NCBI GenBank assembly: GCA_017620795.1
Contig: JAGAUM010000214.1
Span: 1-6,594, forward strand
Length of the DNA stretch: 6,594 nucleotides
DNA from: Clostridia bacterium
GTDB taxonomy: Bacteria > Bacillota > Clostridia > RGIG8785
Reading direction: 5' to 3'
Shown: piece by piece, positions 5,710-6,594 of the stretch
Layout: every line of letters starts with the position of its first letter
Position numbering within the stretch: the stretch's first letter is position 1
Made by a program: the position numbers and the translations under genes
The notes under the pieces: model-generated
What the model saw: only the letters and a program-made list of their open reading frames with translations
The model's database searches: none
What the model was told of the DNA's origin: nothing

Positions 5710-6594
5710 ATGAAAAAAGTATTTGCACTATTATTAACCGTTTGTGTGGTTATCAGTAGCTTGCCTTATGCCTTTGCGGCAAGTAATTTCGTCGACCTCA
5801 ACGGTCACTGGGCGGAAAGCTATGTCCTGCCTCTGCATGAAAAAGGAATTATTAACGGTAAAACCGCAACCAGTTTCGATCCCGAAGCCAATATGACCCG
5901 TGCAGAGTTTCTAACCCTGTCTTTGAAGGTTGCAGGCATCACTGCCAATACATACAATACTTGCTTTGCGGATGTAAACGAGTCTCAGTGGTTTGCCAAA
6001 ACGGTCAGCGAGGCACAAACTCGTGGTTTGATTCCTGCCGAAATGGTAGCAAACAATTGTTTTAACCCCGATGCTCCTATCAGCCGTGAAGAGATGACCG
6101 CAATCATTGTCCGTCTGTGGGAAAGTGTCCGTGGAAAGTTAACCTCCGCTCCTCTGTCTTTTACCGACATCGCTTCGTTCTCTTCTTGGGCAACCGACTC
6201 TGTTGCCAAGGCGGTTTCTTTGGGCGTTATCACAGGAAATCCTGATGGCACATTCAATCCATTAGGTTTAGCAACCCGTGCCGAAGCTTCGGTTATTTTC
6301 CACCGTTTTGACCAAAAGCTTGCGATTCCTGTTGGCACCATCGCCAATGGACAAATACATCCTATGTACGGACAGGTTTATCATGACGATGTGAACATTC
6401 AAAAATTGATTGACGACGCTTATGCATCGGGAGCAGGAGAAGTTACCATTCCTGCAGGCGTGTATAAGATTCCTTTGCAAAAGAATTATCATATCAATTT
6501 AAGTGGTATGAAAAATTTCACAATCAATGCCTATGATGTTACGCTGGTTTTTGACAAGCACTATGCCAACGGCTTTGTCATTGACAACACCGAG
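5710..6594 (+). CDS. SLH-domain beta-helix surface protein, 5' part (runs off window)
   Basis: The first 295 codons are open with no stop up to the window edge. The signal peptide is MKK plus a hydrophobic core, with likely cleavage after LPYAFA (residue 23 or 24). Three SLH domains follow directly, near 27-77, 86-140 and 150-201, with motifs TRAE (63-66), SREE (125-128) and TRAE (189-192). The protein should therefore be exported and held to cell-wall polymer. From about 215 a beta-helix domain begins (EVTIPAGVYKI, FTINAYDVTLVF) and continues past the edge. It is a paralogue of the interrupted minus-strand gene: aligned by eye, the first SLH domains share 35 of 52 residues, and the later segments match in order. 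Unlike that gene it lacks the roughly 120-residue beta-sandwich between signal peptide and SLH. The start is chosen from AAGGAGGAG just upstream and the signal peptide that follows. The catalytic or binding role of the beta-helix cannot be judged because its main part is missing. Confidence 0.9.
   Translation, partial: MKKVFALLLTVCVVISSLPYAFAASNFVDLNGHWAESYVLPLHEKGIINGKTATSFDPEANMTRAEFLTLSLKVAGITANTYNTCFADVNESQWFAKTVSEAQTRGLIPAEMVANNCFNPDAPISREEMTAIIVRLWESVRGKLTSAPLSFTDIASFSSWATDSVAKAVSLGVITGNPDGTFNPLGLATRAEASVIFHRFDQKLAIPVGTIANGQIHPMYGQVYHDDVNIQKLIDDAYASGAGEVTIPAGVYKIPLQKNYHINLSGMKNFTINAYDVTLVFDKHYANGFVIDNTE

Noticed and set aside
5985..6492. Minus-strand ORFs under the second SLH gene
   Set aside because: They are antisense to a clear signal peptide and SLH triplet in the plus frame and show no domain of their own.

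Overview
The window looks like chromosomal DNA of a low-to-mid GC Gram-positive bacterium of the Bacillota, most likely a carbohydrate-degrading Clostridia member. The grounds are a DegV/FakB-type fatty-acid-binding protein, cell-surface proteins with triplets of S-layer homology (SLH) domains, AGGAGG-type ribosome binding sites before the main genes, and near-consensus sigma-A promoters. The exact genus cannot be told from the sequence.

Layout from left to right. A complete DegV-family gene (80-943, +) has its own consensus promoter. It converges on a large gene read on the minus strand (978-3659), and one hairpin (953-971) lies between the two stop codons and can terminate both. The minus-strand gene would encode an exported, SLH-anchored, right-handed beta-helix protein of about 893 residues. 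A single in-frame TGA at 2310-2312 cuts it into a 449-residue N-terminal part and a 431-residue C-terminal ORF. Upstream of it, also on the minus strand, is an intact GH35 beta-galactosidase-type glycosidase (3727-5568). That gene's terminator hairpin contains the start of the -35 box of the SLH/beta-helix gene. To the right, a compact divergent promoter region (about 5584-5709) drives the GH35 gene leftwards and a second SLH/beta-helix gene rightwards (5710 to the window edge, partial). This second gene is a paralogue of the interrupted one.

Functional reading. The two SLH proteins are expected to be exported and held on the cell wall by their SLH triplets, displaying a beta-helix domain that probably binds or cleaves a glycan. 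The GH35 enzyme has no signal peptide and probably works in the cytoplasm on imported beta-galactosides. The pattern around the DDGTNIHG motif of the interrupted protein is reminiscent of GH110-like alpha-galactosidases. A small galactoside or mucin/plant-glycan utilisation locus is therefore a reasonable but unproven idea. No transporter or regulator is visible in the window. DegV is probably an unrelated lipid-metabolism neighbour.

All four genes have an exact TTGACA -35 box and a 17-base spacer, so each appears to be its own transcription unit. I see no tRNA, rRNA, CRISPR array, insertion sequence or recognisable riboswitch. No stretch longer than 300 bases lacks a gene. I did not find a convincing new biological system. 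The points most worth following are the in-frame TGA, the overlap of terminator and promoter, and the inverted element shared by the divergent genes.
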